Positions 1 through 12,369 are shown, counted from the stretch's first letter. The stretch: DNA of 64,000 nt from Paraphoma chrysanthemicola (GCA_020744225.1 JAGMWG010000002.1:1488001-1552000); one strand, 5' to 3'. Notes: generated by a model from the sequence alone, not told the origin. Numbers and translations: made by a program.

Positions 1-1281
1 TGCCGAGCTGGTATTGGCGCTCACATCAAAGATGGACATCGGCGTTCTTGCAGAAAACCAGGGATCATCAGTCTTGTAATTATACAAGATCAAATCGGTG
101 TCCAAGAAAAGCAACGACACCAGTGCGCCCGGCACAGTCAGCTCAGGAATGAAGTTCACATTATAGTGATCAACATATCTGCTTTGAGGTCAATGGACAG
201 AAGCACACAAGCCGGATGGGACGGCGAAAAGCGGGTATGGTCGGAATACTACTCACGTGGTTCTGTAGGTCCTACCAGGAAGTTTGAATCTTTTGTCATC
301 ACGCTCGATCCAGAATATTGACCACGCGCCGTCCCGATCTTTCCCATATCTATAATCGAGAAAATTTCGCGTTGTGTTCGGTAAAGGCACGGAGTAGACG
401 AAGCCTTTTGTCACCAGGGGCCCGCAGTGCGTTCGGTATCGTAATGTGAAGCGTGGACCTCTGTTTAGCCCGAGGTGTTTGACAGAGTCAACCTTTCCAG
501 TATCAAGGACCAGATTATCGTAAGCTAGCTTACACATCTCGGGTGCGAAAGGACATCGAGCATTCCTGTCAGACGTATATGGCAATGCTGGATAAGCAAA
601 TTTGTCGCACTCGGCATTTGTCTTGTTGTGATAACATTTTGTTGCGTACGAGTAGTCTTCCCATGACTTCTGCGAGTTATATCCCATGACACGTCCACCT
701 TGCGCGACTTCGTTGTCGGGGTAACCAAACGGTAAAGTACCGCAGTATCGACCCGCGATCAGCACCTCGCTGGAAGTACTGTTGAAGAGGTCTGACGAGA
801 AAAAACCTTGCAAATGTCAACCTGCAGATGATGAATGGGGCAGAGTTCACTCACTTGCTGCCGTAGTCAACGTTGAAACCGCAACTGCCACACCAAAAAG
901 TGATAACGCTCTGAGTCGCCCTCCGAACCGACCTGTGGCTCGATGACGCCAGACATGGCTGATCTGTATTGCCTGTATAACAGCATCGGTTGCGAGAGAT
1001 GTGTTACGTAACACCGCCTGTCGCTGATGATGTACACCATCTTCGTCTGACGGTGTCGAGAATGTAAGATGTAGAGTAAAGCAAACCAGCTTCCATATGC
1101 TTCGGGCTGTTGCACCAATAAACAAAGCGATGAATGCAATGAACATATTCCACATACGCTGATCGAGAGTTATGGTGGCGGCTCGAAATCTCCCTAGAGA
1201 CCGATTGATCCAGAACCCGGTAAAAACGTCTTGCTCGATAGGCCAATCTGGTAGGACTGGATAGGTCGGATTCGGATCCAT
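1..1281 (-). CDS. Uncharacterised fungal multi-pass membrane protein (3' end outside window)
   Basis: Three exons can be joined: 1281-855, 791-257 and 178-1. The joins keep phase (A|AC and AC|A) and use GTGAGT donors with CAG acceptors. The ATG at 1281 opens an N-terminal stretch with one long hydrophobic segment (about residues 45-70, MFIAFIALFIGATARSIW). A His/Gln/Arg-rich loop (DGVHHQRQAVLRN) follows, then a second hydrophobic segment (about 125-142). After it comes a Cys- and Asn-rich region with N-glycosylation sequons, which looks extracytoplasmic. The frame is still open at base 1, so the C-terminus is missing. The layout resembles a common but unnamed family of fungal membrane proteins; I recognise no catalytic motif. 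It is transcribed away from the HET gene at 2303. Confidence 0.7.
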
Positions 1282-2302
1282 GGTTGAGTCGTGTGCTCAG
1301 AGCCAGCGTGGTAAACTCGCTGGTTAGTAAGGTTGCCACGACTTAACCAGTACTAGTCTTGATACAGTAACTCGGTATGATATGTTCAGTGTACATGTTC
1401 AGCAAGCCATACCTATGAGCATCCTCGCTGATTTATATAGCATCTTGTAGCCAGCACGAACAGCTTTTAGGTCGGAACCATGCTTCAGCCTTGTGCATGT
1501 GTTTACTAGTGTGAAACTTCGCAAGCAGTCAGTCTACATCAGTAGACTGCACGAGGGGTGAACCTTGCTCGCCAAGCAACTCTGTTGTGCTGTGATCTGG
1601 GGGCCAGGAGTTTACATCGTGAGAGGGCCATCGATGCCGTCCCGACATATATCTTGAGCGTAGATCAGTGTTACAATAACTAGCACGAGCCGATGCCTTG
1701 GATGACTTAAAGGATATAGGGTTGAGAAGTGCATCGAAAGATTTGTGGTGGTGAAGTGGAGGTGTCACGGGCGTGCAACGCGACCGTGCACAGATGTGGT
1801 CGCCCCACGAAAGACTGTCTCAGCCAACTCCACGACACACCCGAGTTGCCCTCAGCGACTAGACCACCCACTCAGCGAGCTCTGTATTCTCGCCACGGAC
1901 GCTCTGCGCTACGTTTGCTTTGTGGTCAGTTGCACCTACAATATCTTCACCATCTTGTTCTCAGGTAGATTTTACTTCCTGTGTGTGGTTGAGCTCACAA
2001 GCCGTTTCGGCCTCGTGCGTGTGGGTCAGGCAGAGTTTCACTTACCGAACAAATCGCGACTTTGATGTTATGGGTAGTGCCGCTCAGCCTCATACCGAGA
2101 GGAGGCGCAATAAAGTTCAGCAGTCACGACTACACCCACAAGTCGAGGCGCAGTCGCGATCGGCGTCACAGCGTTTCAGAAAGCGATTTGAAGGCAGACA
2201 GCAAAGCGTCCATACGCCTCGTATAGCCTCATGGGAGTTTGATGAATAATTGAGTCTCTAAAGCATCTTCTTTTGGATTACTTTGGCCCCATTAATGCCA
2301 GT
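1282..2302. other. Divergent intergenic region
   Basis: About 1 kb between the start codons of the minus-strand membrane protein and the plus-strand HET gene. Only short overlapping frames without a consistent start or codon pattern are present. It presumably carries both promoters; I see no clear TATA box, repeat or RNA gene. Confidence 0.5.
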
Positions 2303-4528
2303 ATGGTGTACACTTATGCCCCGTTACCAGGCGCTCGAAGCATCAGGCTGTTGAGACTGCTTCCAGGATCAGGAAGCGCGTTACTCAAATGCCATCTTAT
2401 CACTCAAGAGTTGGATTCGAGTTCTTCTTACGACGCCCTATCTTATGTCTGGGGCGTGCCTGATCTACGTGAAGCTCTCTTCGTGGATGGCGGTAGGCTC
2501 AATATCTCCGCAAACCTGCACTCGATCATTACGCAGCTCCGGGATCCGCACAAAGATTGCATCCTTTGGATCGACGCGATATGCATCGACCAACAGAATG
2601 ACTACGAAAAGAGCTTGCAAGTCGCCATGATGGGTCAGATCTATCGTCAAGCAGAAACGGTCATTTGCTGGCTGCACGGAAATACTACTGGTGGGCGCGC
2701 AGCGTTGGCATTTCTGCAAAGCCTCGAGAGAGATGCAAGACCTCCTGAGGACAAATGGCAAAATTTGTGGGCTGCAACATGGGATCCAATTAAGCCAAAC
2801 GCCGGTGTCGATTCCATTATTGAGTCGGCATTGCAGGCAGGTATCGAAGCCATTTACTTGGATTCGTGGTTCTCACGAGTATGGATTGTACAGGAAGTCA
2901 CATTAGCCAAGAATCCGGTCGTGTACTGCAGCGGACTACGAGTCCCATGGAAAGATCTGGAATTTGCAACAAGAATTCTTGCGCATTGCGTAAAGAAACG
3001 TACACCGCAACCGAAGGGACTACGGTGCATTGAGCATGCCTATCACGTGATGAACGTGCGTGCACAGTATGGTCTCATTTCGCTGCCACGAAGCAAGGGC
3101 ACATTCTTACAGCATGACCAAGCCTGGGCTCTCGGTAATGTAGCTTTCCATTGCCGGATCAAGCATTGTAAAGACGATCGAGATAGAGCTTATGCTATGC
3201 TAAGTCTGATCTCCGCTGGTAACAGTCTTGGCCTGTATGCACCGAAGCCCTTTGCACCAGACTACTCGCGTTCTGCGGAATGGGCATACGGAGAGTTCTG
3301 GGTGAGGTAAGCCAAAGGCATATGAGTACCGCCAGCATGAAATCTACTAACGCGTAGACTGACTTCCAGATATGGTGGCTATTCGTCCCTGTTCTTGGCT
3401 GGCTTGTCGAGACGTCGGAGAAGCACATCAATCACAAACTCGCACAACGGTAGAGATTATTCGCAACTCCTCTCCAACGAGTACCACCTTGCATCATGGT
3501 GTCCGGAACTCCGTCTCGCGAACGAGCATTGGCAACCAATATTCACATCCGACTACATTGCATCACAACCCTTCCATCACGCAGCCAATCACCTTCGCAT
3601 GGGTGAGAATCCCAAACCCCTCTTGCTGCGTGGTCATCGCATCGACACTGTTGAGTTCGGCTTCTACTTCTCACGCAGTATGGAGACGTGTCAGCAACTA
3701 GAAAACCTTGTCGATCTCCGCCGCACGATCAAAATGCTCCTTGCTCTACGGATGCGATATGCTCCGTACCCAACGGGCCAAGAATGGACTAACGCACTCG
3801 GCTTCGCACTCATGACCGGCATGCCGTCTGGCGACAACGAGTCCGCGCATCCATTTCAACGGTACTTGGATACATGGAACCTCAACTACACTCTCAACAA
3901 CGACAAGTTGATGCAAATCTGGCACACTTATATCCACGAATTCATATCTGACTCTGGCTCGATATGGTCTAAGTTTCAAGAATTTCTATCACATCTCTTG
4001 GAATGTAAGAGATTGAAGATGACGGGGACATTGAAATTTGATCCAGGCAAGGAACTTTCACCCGACCATGAACGGGGGTGGATCCTACATAAGTACCTTG
4101 GCGATATACTCCAGAAACACATGTTCATATTCACGTCCCAAGGATACATGGGTCTCGCGCCGCCAGACACTCTTGCTGGAGACGTCGTCGCCGTGCTTGG
4201 TGGTCCGGGAACAGCGTTCACCATACGAGACACACCGATTGTAGTGACTTCGAAGCTGAAGGTAGTGCCGGATGAGAATCCGGCAAGTGAGTGGTATGTC
4301 AAGACAGTGGGAAGCGAAGAGGACACGGTGGTGGCAGAGTTGATGGGGCCGTGTTATTTGTGGGGGGTCATGGATGGGGAGATGTGGAAGGAGATGGAGA
4401 TATGGAAGGGAAAGGGGAGGGAGAAGTCAAAGGGAGAAGGGCGACAGGGAAAGTGGGAGTGGGAGGAAGTAAATATTGGAAGCATACCAGGAATGCTTAT
4501 TCCGAGGCAAACGATATGTTTGGTGTAG
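2303..4528 (+). CDS. HET-domain protein (HET-6-like subfamily)
   Basis: Two exons, 2303-3306 and 3370-4528, about 720 residues. The 63-base intron (GTAAGC..TTCCAG) joins AG|A in frame. I chose the ATG at 2303 because it begins the usual opening of this subfamily (YTYAPLPGARSIRLL); the upstream codons lack an ATG. The HET domain spans about residues 35-190 and shows YDALSYVWG, LWIDAICIDQ and the MMGQIYRQAETVICWLHG block. The C-terminal half has the loose 'LASWCPEL' and 'GYMGLAPPDTLAGDVV' elements seen in these proteins. HET domains mediate heterokaryon incompatibility and programmed cell death after non-self recognition; the partner of this one cannot be read from sequence. It belongs to the same subfamily as the HET gene at 23788-25539. 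Confidence 0.9.
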
Positions 4529-5653
4529 AAGCACGAGTGATGTTGTACATACATCGCGATGGTTTGTAAGCATTGAGAATTCCTCTCGCAGCTCCGAATT
4601 CATCTTCCGTTCGCAATCCCTCGCAAGCATGCTCGCATTTCAATTGTTCCTGTACCATAGTGAAGACACAGATGACACAAGACTACGCATCAAGCAATCT
4701 CAAAAGAAACGTGCACTGCCAGTCACCTTCTGACGGTCATTGACGCAAGAACCGCCGCCGCAACTTGAATGAGTCTCTTTTTCTCAGTTTTCTCAACATG
4801 GGTTAAATACATGACGTGCATGTTCCGAATCACCCCAGTCTGCTACGAGAAATAATGACCCACAATTGCCGCGCTCGCCTGGTCATAGGTTTGACCTGCA
4901 AGCGAATTGCTGGACATAGGGATGGACGATGAAAAATTGAAACAACATATCCAAGTCACAAATTCTTTGAAATACCCTCGGAATTGAAAGAAGATGTAGA
5001 AGTGATGTAAAAGAGAAATGCTTGAAAGAAGGGTAACCGGCGTTAACTATACTGCTCCGACTAACAAAACCGATGATTCCAGATCACGTCACATGGTACT
5101 ACTGCATACCTGAAGTTTAAAGAAATTGCTCGTATACATGCTTTGTTTCGATGCCTCAAGAAACTAAATTTCAAATGACACATGTAATGTAGACAGCCTG
5201 CCCGATTATGTTCTCATGCACAACTTCCGCTCTTCGTTTGAATACCACACGCGCTCGGAATATCACAAGAAGATCGGACATAGCCACGGACCGTCGAGTT
5301 TTGGATATCTGTTTCCAAGAACGACAAGCAGGCACACAATTTAATTTTGTAATCCTCGGGATTCTGACAGGACATCGATTCCACCATAGTTCAATTTTGA
5401 ATCTAAGGTGATACTCACCTGTGTAGAAGGAGAAGAATGTTAGCCGAGTAGGTTTACATACATGATCACGAGCAAGTGTTTGCCGTTTCCCAGCACAATC
5501 CATGATTCGGGCGATGACATGGTGTTCCAAAATCTGGTGGTATATAAATGTCCAAACATCTTTCCATATCAATTCGCTATATGCATTCTCTGTGCTCGCC
5601 AAAAGCACCGAACACCCCAGAATATGCACAACAACAAAAAAGCTCAAAACTTT
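4529..5653. other. Convergent intergenic region, no supported gene
   Basis: About 1.1 kb between the 3' ends of the HET gene and the transporter. A 158-codon open frame on the minus strand (5171-5647) has no homology I recognise and ends only six bases before the transporter stop, so I treat it as chance. It is A/T-rich with no repeats. Confidence 0.45.
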
Positions 5654-7384
5654 TCAGCGCCCTTCTAATCTCAACCGATCTTTATTCCTCCCCTCATCTC
5701 TCCTCGCAACCAAGAACCACACACTGCTAATCCAGCAAAGTATCACACCGACCATACTCGGCGCCGAAATCTTGAATAGATTGATCATGGCTAGTTGGAA
5801 CGCTGTTCTGGGGACGGAAATGAAAGTGGTGGTAAGAGGCGACGTCGCCTTGACCATGAGCAGTGTCGATGAGAAGACGGCCCACGAGCCCATGCCGCCG
5901 AAGAGCATCATGGCCCAGAAAAAGGGCACATCGAGGAAGTAGATGTTGTGATAGATGTGGCTGACGTCGCCGAAGAGCAGGACGATGGGCGTGAGGATCA
6001 TGAGGGAGAGGAGCGAGGTGTAGTGGAGCGTGCGGTAAAAAGCACGCGTCTCTTCACGGTTGCCGGCATCCTCGGCGGTGGCGGGGTAGCCTGTGAGCAC
6101 GTCGCCTTGGGGGACGAGGCCGGCGACGATTGTGCGGTAGGTGCGGAGGAGGAGGATGGGGTATAGGGCGACGAAGATGGAGGAGAATACGCCGGCCACG
6201 ATTGACTCCCAGGTCACGCGGACGTTGGAGCGGATGGTTGCAAAGAGGAGATTGAGGGTCGCGACGAGTGCAGCGGAGAGGGTGCTGCCGGTGATGTTCT
6301 CCTTTTGCAGGATGCAGGTGAAGATGATGGCGAGGGGTGTGATGCCGATGCGCGCGAGCTGGTAGGTCGGGAGTGGTGCGTAGCTGTGGAAGTTAGCTTT
6401 GTCGTGCAGTGGGTGAAGAAGATTGTCTTACGCAAAGGAGAAGTTGCTGAGAACGATCTTCACCACGAAGACGGCTGACAAAGGCAACACCTGCTTCGCA
6501 ACGTGCCAGTCGAACTCGAACAAGCCGCCTCCTGCGATGCCTCCAGAGCCGTGGGAGAGCCACCGCCCAATGGAGCGCCAGATGTGCTTCTTGTTTCCCC
6601 CTCTGTATGCTCCTCCCTGCGGCGCAACGGGGAAGGAAGGCGCGACCGCGGGTCCTAGGCCTAGCCAGCGAAAAGGCCTGTCAAGTGCGCGTGTGAGGCT
6701 CGAGAAGCCAATTAGGAGGATGTGCGTGATGATTAGTTGCATATAGGTCCCTGTGAGCGGAAATGGGAACCTGTCCATGTTAGCCTCACCCGAATCCACA
6801 TCAACATAGTTTCCTCACTTGTAGACGCCCGTGAGCATGATGAAGCGGTTCATGAGCAGCAGCCCAAAGCTACAGCCGCCCACCCAGAACACCAGCAGTC
6901 CCACCCACACCTGCCACCCGATCCACGTCCCGAACAAAAAGTGACCCAGTCCCCCTTGACTTAGAATGCCCCTCGCAGCATTTCCTCCTCGCCCCGACCC
7001 GTGACCCACCAGCGGCCGGATACTGCTTGCCGGCTCGTAATCTTCATCCTCGTCCTCGCTCTGCACGGCGCTACGACTGCGCGGGTAGGGACTCGTGCTG
7101 CGACTGCCAATGTCGATGAGCGGGACCGGAGGCTGCAGCTCCGACTGCGAGTTCTGCGTCGAGTGGCTCCTCCGAGGCTCCATCTGGGCGTAGTTTTCTA
7201 TGTCGGAATGGTCCGTGTCATCGAGCGAGCTGGCGCTGTTGTTGCGTCTCTTCTTGTGCCCGTCTGATTTCTTGTGGGCGCTGTCTGGGGGCAGTTGCAC
7301 GGCGGCGCGCGAGAGGTTGCTGAGGAAGTCGAGCGGTTTGCGGAAGGCGGTTTGCGAGCTGCGATTGAAGCGCAGGGAATTCAT
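5654..7384 (-). CDS. Nucleotide-sugar / triose-phosphate-type transporter (DMT superfamily)
   Basis: Three exons: 7384-6819, 6770-6432 and 6383-5654, giving 544 residues. Both 48-base introns preserve phase (AA|G and GC|C). A long hydrophilic Ser/Asp-rich N-terminus (about residues 1-130) precedes about ten hydrophobic helices, starting at GLGHFLFGTWIGWQVWVG. The helical part contains LPLSAVFVVKIVLSNFSFAY and YAPLPTYQLARIGITPLAI, typical of SLC35/TPT carriers of the Golgi or ER that exchange nucleotide sugars for the nucleotide monophosphate. The substrate is not certain; a GDP-sugar carrier (SLC35C-like) is possible. A Gly/Pro-rich loop interrupts the region between helices 2 and 3. The start is ambiguous: a 10-base upstream exon (7629-7620, ATG then a GTGAGT donor) could splice to CAG|CGG at 7392 in frame and add six residues. 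Confidence 0.8.
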
Positions 7385-7776
7385 GCTTGCCGCTGCATTG
7401 CGCAAGGACAGGAGAGACGTGGCATGGTCGCAGGAAATGAGCCTCCAAAAGTCGCGGAAGGTGCGGTGCACAGGGCGGTGCTGTGGCTGCCCGTTGCGCG
7501 TCCTAGCGCTGGACCCTTGCTTTTCGTCAGGGGTCCGCCGATCATGATACCTTCACCCTCACGAATCTCACCAGCAGCGTGAAGTCGGCCTTTGCTCCTC
7601 ACTTCGATCAGATACTCACCTCTGCCCATCGGTCGAGCCTGCACAGACTGACCCTGCGATGATGAGCGTGCGGCTCTTCGGTGACGTCACGTGCTCTATA
7701 CTAGATGCTCTACCATACACGCTTCTTGAGCTTGCTTATTCACGCTAACAGCGCGTCGTTAATCTCCCAGCACAGT
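7385..7776. promoter_or_regulatory. Divergent promoter region of transporter and HET gene
   Basis: This 390-base gap separates the transporter start from the HET gene start. It contains the possible 5' exon and donor of the transporter (GAG|GTGAGT on the minus strand at about 7620) and a palindromic TGACGTCACGTG at 7682-7693, which combines a CRE/ATF-type TGACGTCA with an E-box CACGTG. Regulatory use is an inference. Confidence 0.35.
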
Positions 7777-9863
7777 ATGCCAGACCAAAAGCTGTGCCAT
7801 GCTTGCCAGGCGTTTCTTCAAGGATCGTGTGAAGACCAAGATTTCCTGGGTCATATTTACATTCATCATGGCACCGCTGAGTCGTTTGCGGATGCCATAA
7901 ATTCTGGATGCACCCTTTGCACGGGACTTTGGTCTGAAATTCGACTTTACTATCGCAACTTCGTCCTTCTCAAGGCTGATGTCGAATTCCGAACGACTTG
8001 GGGCTGTACAGCCCCACGCCGCGGTTCTTCAAAGACCCGCATTTTTACCTTCTATTACGGCTATGCTCCAGTAGAATTGCTCTTCGAGCCGATTGAATGT
8101 AAGGCCTGGAGTGAGCACCGTGGACGCCAGATTGACAACGAACAGTGGAGAGCGCTCCGTCGGGAAAATTATTGATTGGCAATTCTGGTGACGAAGGTGC
8201 CCTGTCCTTCTTAGTAGGGCAATATCAACAATGTCGAGCTCAGCATACAAACTGCAGCCGTAGTCTTACGAGTAGGACATACCTACCCAGCCGGCTTCTG
8301 GACATTGGGTCCACCAAAGACGAATGTATTCGACTCTGCGAAAGACTTAGTTTAGACGCCATGACAGAATATGCGACACTTTCGCACTGTTGGGGGGGTA
8401 TTCAACCTTATACTTTGACCAAATCGACTGCAGCTCAGCTCGCTTCAGGAGTCAGCATCTCGGCATTTCCCAAGACGTTTCGTGACGCTTTCACCATTGT
8501 GAGATTACTCGAGCTGCGCTTCCTTTGGATCGACTCCCTGTAAGCTCTAGATGTGAACCCTCTATGAACCTGCTAACCAAGAAGGTGTATCTTTCAAGAT
8601 GATCTACATGACTGGCATATCGAAGCCGGTAGCATGAAGGATGTGTATGGTAACGCCGCTTGCTGCATTGGCGCCACAGCCGCTCATGATAGCGACACTG
8701 GTCTGTTCTTTGATCGGAGCCCCAGATCCCACGAGCCGTGCATCGTCGAAGCAACCTGGACAGAAAACAAGGAACTACCTCCGCCTGGGACATATTGGTG
8801 TAGCTTCAGTTGCATCAGCTCAGAAGAGGCCATTGACGCAGCGCCTCTCAACAGGCGAGCCTGGGTAGCACAAGAGCGATATTTATCTTCCCGAATCATG
8901 CACTTTGCTAAAGACGCCCTTTTTTGGGAATGTCTCGAGACACTAGGAAGCGAAGCGTGTCCACGTGGTCCCCTTACATATAGGCATGGTGCTGACAATT
9001 GCTCCGCCATCGGTTTGCGGTCTCTCAAAACTGCTGCACACAAGATTCAAAGAAACGAAAGTCTCGGTGGAAGTGTACTCGAGGTAAACTATACTGAAGC
9101 TGAAGCAACACCTGACCGTGAGTTACGGAAGCTCTGGGGAAGGTTTGTGAATCAGTACGTGGAGTGCAGGATGACAAAAGAATGCGACTGTCTTGTCGCC
9201 TTATCCGGAATAGCACAGCATGTCAGCAAGCTACTTGGAGATCACCTCGTCGCTGGACTCTGGAGATCAGAATTGTTGAAAGAACTGTGCTGGAGATTGG
9301 ATGGAGTCATAATGAGGTCCGAGCTTGTACATTACAGACCTGCTACCTGGCGGGCGCCAACGTGGAGCTGGGCATGCTCTGCCGTAATAATAAACACCAA
9401 CGGACTGTCCAAATACGACCATCATAGTTACATGGCCACCATCCTCAACGTTGATGTCGAAGAAAGGCCCTCTGGCGAGCTTATACGAGCCTCACTCGAC
9501 ATTAGATGCCGGCTGATACCAGTCGTTCTCAACGCCAAAATGGATGAAGACGAGACCCTGTGGGTCTCGGCAAGCCTCGAAGGATATGACAAATCGGTAT
9601 CTGTGACAATGGACGTTCTGACCAGCCTACGTGCTTCTAACACGATGGACAACGTCTGGATTATTGCGCTGGTCCGTGCGCACAACAAGCCAGAGTTCGC
9701 AAGTACTTTCGGCCTGGTGCTGTCACGTTCTATCCATCGGCCAAAGTGTTTTGAGAGGATTGGCATGTTCAAACTGGAATATTACGAAAGGGAACGCCTG
9801 GAAATTGAAGCGCTGCAGAGTGTACACGACGAAACAGAACTCCAGGACATCACGATCGTGTAA
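7777..9863 (+). CDS. HET-domain protein (Cys-X2-Cys amino-terminal subfamily)
   Basis: Three exons: 7777-8098, 8146-8539 and 8585-9863, giving 664 residues. Introns are 47 bases (GTAAGG..CAG) and 45 bases (GTAAGC..AAG) and restore frame exactly. The N-terminus has the LCHACQAF and GCTLC cysteine motifs usual before this type of HET domain. The HET core follows: LPSRLLDIG, YATLSHCWGG, FPKTFRDAFTIVRLLELRFLWIDSLCIFQDD, VYGNAACCIGA, then PLNRRAWVAQERYLSSRIMHF. The C-terminal part has the TWRAPTWSWAC signature. An in-frame ATG at 7705 could add 24 residues; I prefer 7777 because it directly precedes the Cys motif. The presumed role is an allorecognition or cell-death effector; specificity is unknown. 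Confidence 0.9.
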
Positions 9864-10726
9864 GAATGAATTGGTACGACGACGAATCTGGAATACTGTT
9901 ATGGCTATATTGGAATATTTTCAACCCTCACGCCTACTATTGAGCGTCGGTGAGATGGTGACCATACCACAGCATACTTGGAGAAAAGCCAAGCAATGAG
10001 TTACCAAACTCGATATGCATAATTCTCTCGAACAGCAAACGAATCCAACCATCCCCCCCTCGGCATCACCATAACGCATACGTGATCACAACGCTCTCCA
10101 TCCGATCATTGATCTTCTCGCCTTCTACGGACTCACTCACTCCACGTAATCTTCTTCGCTCGCTTTCAAGGCTACATTACTCAAATTTTGCTCTCCTTGG
10201 CTGTTACTGCTCTCGAAGTTCTGGCCAAGCCACGGCAGTTAAGTCCTATAAGAGGAACATGATCCAAACGGTCCGCTTTCTCATGCAACAACAGCGCACA
10301 TGTATCCAAACGCCTTCAGCACGGTTGCAACGGCATCGATACAATATTATTTGAGTCCTCGCCATTTCATCACGGTCTGACTGGAGACGTCGACATGTGC
10401 GGAAGCTTTCGGGATTGTCTAATCGGACATGTTGAGGGGTAGTAGCCTTGCTAATATAGGTACTGGCACAATGTCCTTTGGACTTGATTTTGTTGAAAGA
10501 AGCTGTTGAGAAAGCGAGGCTGGCTTTGTTTGGATATTGGATGGTGGTGGATAGAGATGGCATTGTTTGAGGAGGTCTTTGTGTGGGTGGACTTTCAAAT
10601 GACACGCACAGATTCAGATATACGTACACGTTTCGAGATTCACATTGATCAGACACCACTTCGGAGATCACCACGATAACAAAACACCGACATTCGATCT
10701 ACCTAGGGCATTTTCACTCACGCATT
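9864..10726. other. Intergenic region, no supported gene
   Basis: 860 bases between two plus-strand genes. A minus-strand open frame of 142 codons (10246-10674) has no recognisable domain. Pyrimidine-rich stretches before 10727 fit a fungal promoter and 5' UTR. No repeats or RNA genes seen. Confidence 0.4.
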
Positions 10727-11878
10727 ATGATGAGCATACATGAACCCATCCGTCCGGATGTCCTAAGGCCTAGCGGAAAATTCGACGTTCACGGCCGAAC
10801 GCCATCTTCTTCGCCCGAGCCGGAGTGCGACGATGCCTTCCACTGTCTACCAGATGATAGGGCGTGTGGCACGCTTCGCATCTGCCCTGGCCTGGCTGGA
10901 CGAGCTGTGGGCGCAACACCGCTATCATTGAGTAACATTGATCATCCTGGCCACGGTACGTGCTGGACATGCGACGTTTGCACAGCTCACGAGCACAATC
11001 TGAAGCTAAATCAGATCGGGCACGTGGCCACCAGCGCCCCTCTATCCGGAGATCTCAGCTTCCTCTGCTCTCGTTGCGAGCTCGAAGAAATGGAACTATA
11101 CTACCAGCGAATGGCCATGGTTCGACCCGTCGCTGGCGTGGGCGGCGCCGCACCATCACTTGCCTTCATTGCTAATCTATGGCCCCAGCCAAACACACCA
11201 GTAGTCATCACAGACGTCCAAGACTTCTGCATATGCAGAAACAGAGTAATCACCTGCCGCGGCGGCTATAGGTGCCATGCCTGTCGAGACAGAGAGTGGG
11301 ACGTCGCTCACGAAGAACCATATCAATTTGCCGAAGAAATTCTACGCACGCGGACTCGCCCCGTTATCGAAGGGCGCAAACAGTGCAATCTCAACGGCGG
11401 GAATAGACCCCACCACGTCACGCAACAAACTATCACGCACCGCGTCGCGAGAAATGTCGGCTGCTTGTGCCCGTGCGGCGGGGAACCCAACGTCCAGCCT
11501 CCGGGCCAGGATTACATTACAATCTGTCTCGCATGTATGGGCGTCAGAATCATTCCGAATAGGCTACCAAACGAGCTCTTGCGACCTGCTGTGATGACTC
11601 CTGCCGCATTGGCAGGAGCTGCTGCAGCAGCGGGCGCGGGAATGATGCCAGTTCCTCCGCCTCCGCCGCCTCCACTGCCACCTAGAAGGAGTAGAAGATT
11701 GATGGGAATGCATCCTGCACCAGTTCCTCCTGCGCCGCCTCCGCCTCTGCTTGTATTGCCGCAGCCAGTTGTTGCGCCAAGAACGCATGGGCCGATGAGG
11801 GCGCTGAGACGGGCGATGTGGAGGGTGAATATTGAGAGGGGATGGATACCTGGAGATCCATATTTGAATGGTGCGTAG
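10727..11878 (+). CDS. Cysteine-rich protein of an unrecognised family, copy A
   Basis: Single exon of 383 residues starting at ATG 10727. It has about 20 cysteines, mostly in pairs: CxxCxxC at 79/82/85 followed by HEH, CSRC at 114/117, CIC at 168/170, CHAC at 183/186, CPCGG at 248-252 and CLAC at 267/270. This pattern suggests several zinc-binding knuckles but matches no finger class I know. Other blocks are PSLAFI (143-148), EEILRTRT (203-210) and a C-terminal WRVNIERGWIPGDPYLNG. Between the last Cys pair and the C-terminal block lies an Ala run and a long Pro-rich insert (about 295-350). No signal peptide or membrane helix is visible. A clear paralogue sits at 22341-23273 on the other strand. 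Function unknown. Confidence 0.8.
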   Translation: MMSIHEPIRPDVLRPSGKFDVHGRTPSSSPEPECDDAFHCLPDDRACGTLRICPGLAGRAVGATPLSLSNIDHPGHGTCWTCDVCTAHEHNLKLNQIGHVATSAPLSGDLSFLCSRCELEEMELYYQRMAMVRPVAGVGGAAPSLAFIANLWPQPNTPVVITDVQDFCICRNRVITCRGGYRCHACRDREWDVAHEEPYQFAEEILRTRTRPVIEGRKQCNLNGGNRPHHVTQQTITHRVARNVGCLCPCGGEPNVQPPGQDYITICLACMGVRIIPNRLPNELLRPAVMTPAALAGAAAAAGAGMMPVPPPPPPPLPPRRSRRLMGMHPAPVPPAPPPPLLVLPQPVVAPRTHGPMRALRRAMWRVNIERGWIPGDPYLNGA

Positions 11879-12369
11879 TATGTTAATAGTTGGGTGGTAA
11901 GGTTCTTTGGTGCTTGGGTTGCGTTTTGACTAAAAACTGTAACTACATATTCATTCTTCTGTTGAAGCCGGACCGCTCCTTTTCAGCCTTATCGCGCCAC
12001 ATTGCTGGCTGTGCAATCAGCCGCACCTGCCTTCCAGCTGAGCCTGTTCTAATTTCCTCCTCACAAAACCAAGGACATAGCAAGGCAGAACGAAATCAGC
12101 TCACAGTGTTACAGAGCATCCTGTCCATTCCATCACAAAAGGGCACGCCCTTGATATCTGTATGCTTGCAATCTCATTTCCCCAGAGTAACTTAGGTCTG
12201 CATTAAACGAATTCGAACTTCATAGCCTCGTCACCTCAAAGATGCTCGAGCTCAAGCCACATGGCGGTGGCTGTGTAGGGGGTTCATCGTATTTGGGAGC
12301 GCAGATCGTCTTCATACATCTTCGACCGTCGCACGCTTTTAGTCTGCCATCAGGTCAATAACTTTCAGC
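11879..12369. other. Intergenic region, no supported gene
   Basis: 490 bases between the Cys-rich gene and the next HET gene, both on the plus strand. It should contain the terminator of the first and the promoter of the second. A 101-codon frame without features is present and is not called. Confidence 0.4.

Noticed and set aside
5171..5647. 158-codon minus-strand frame next to the transporter stop
   Set aside because: No homology recognised, and it ends only six bases before the transporter stop; A/T-rich DNA easily yields such frames.
8150..8180. In-frame stop at the end of the first HET exon (8173-8175) suggesting a broken gene
   Set aside because: A 47-base intron (8099-8145) with GTAAGG and CAG removes the shift and restores the HET frame exactly.
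10246..10674. 142-codon minus-strand frame
   Set aside because: Low-complexity Cys/Arg codons at its end and no recognisable domain; probably chance in a promoter region.
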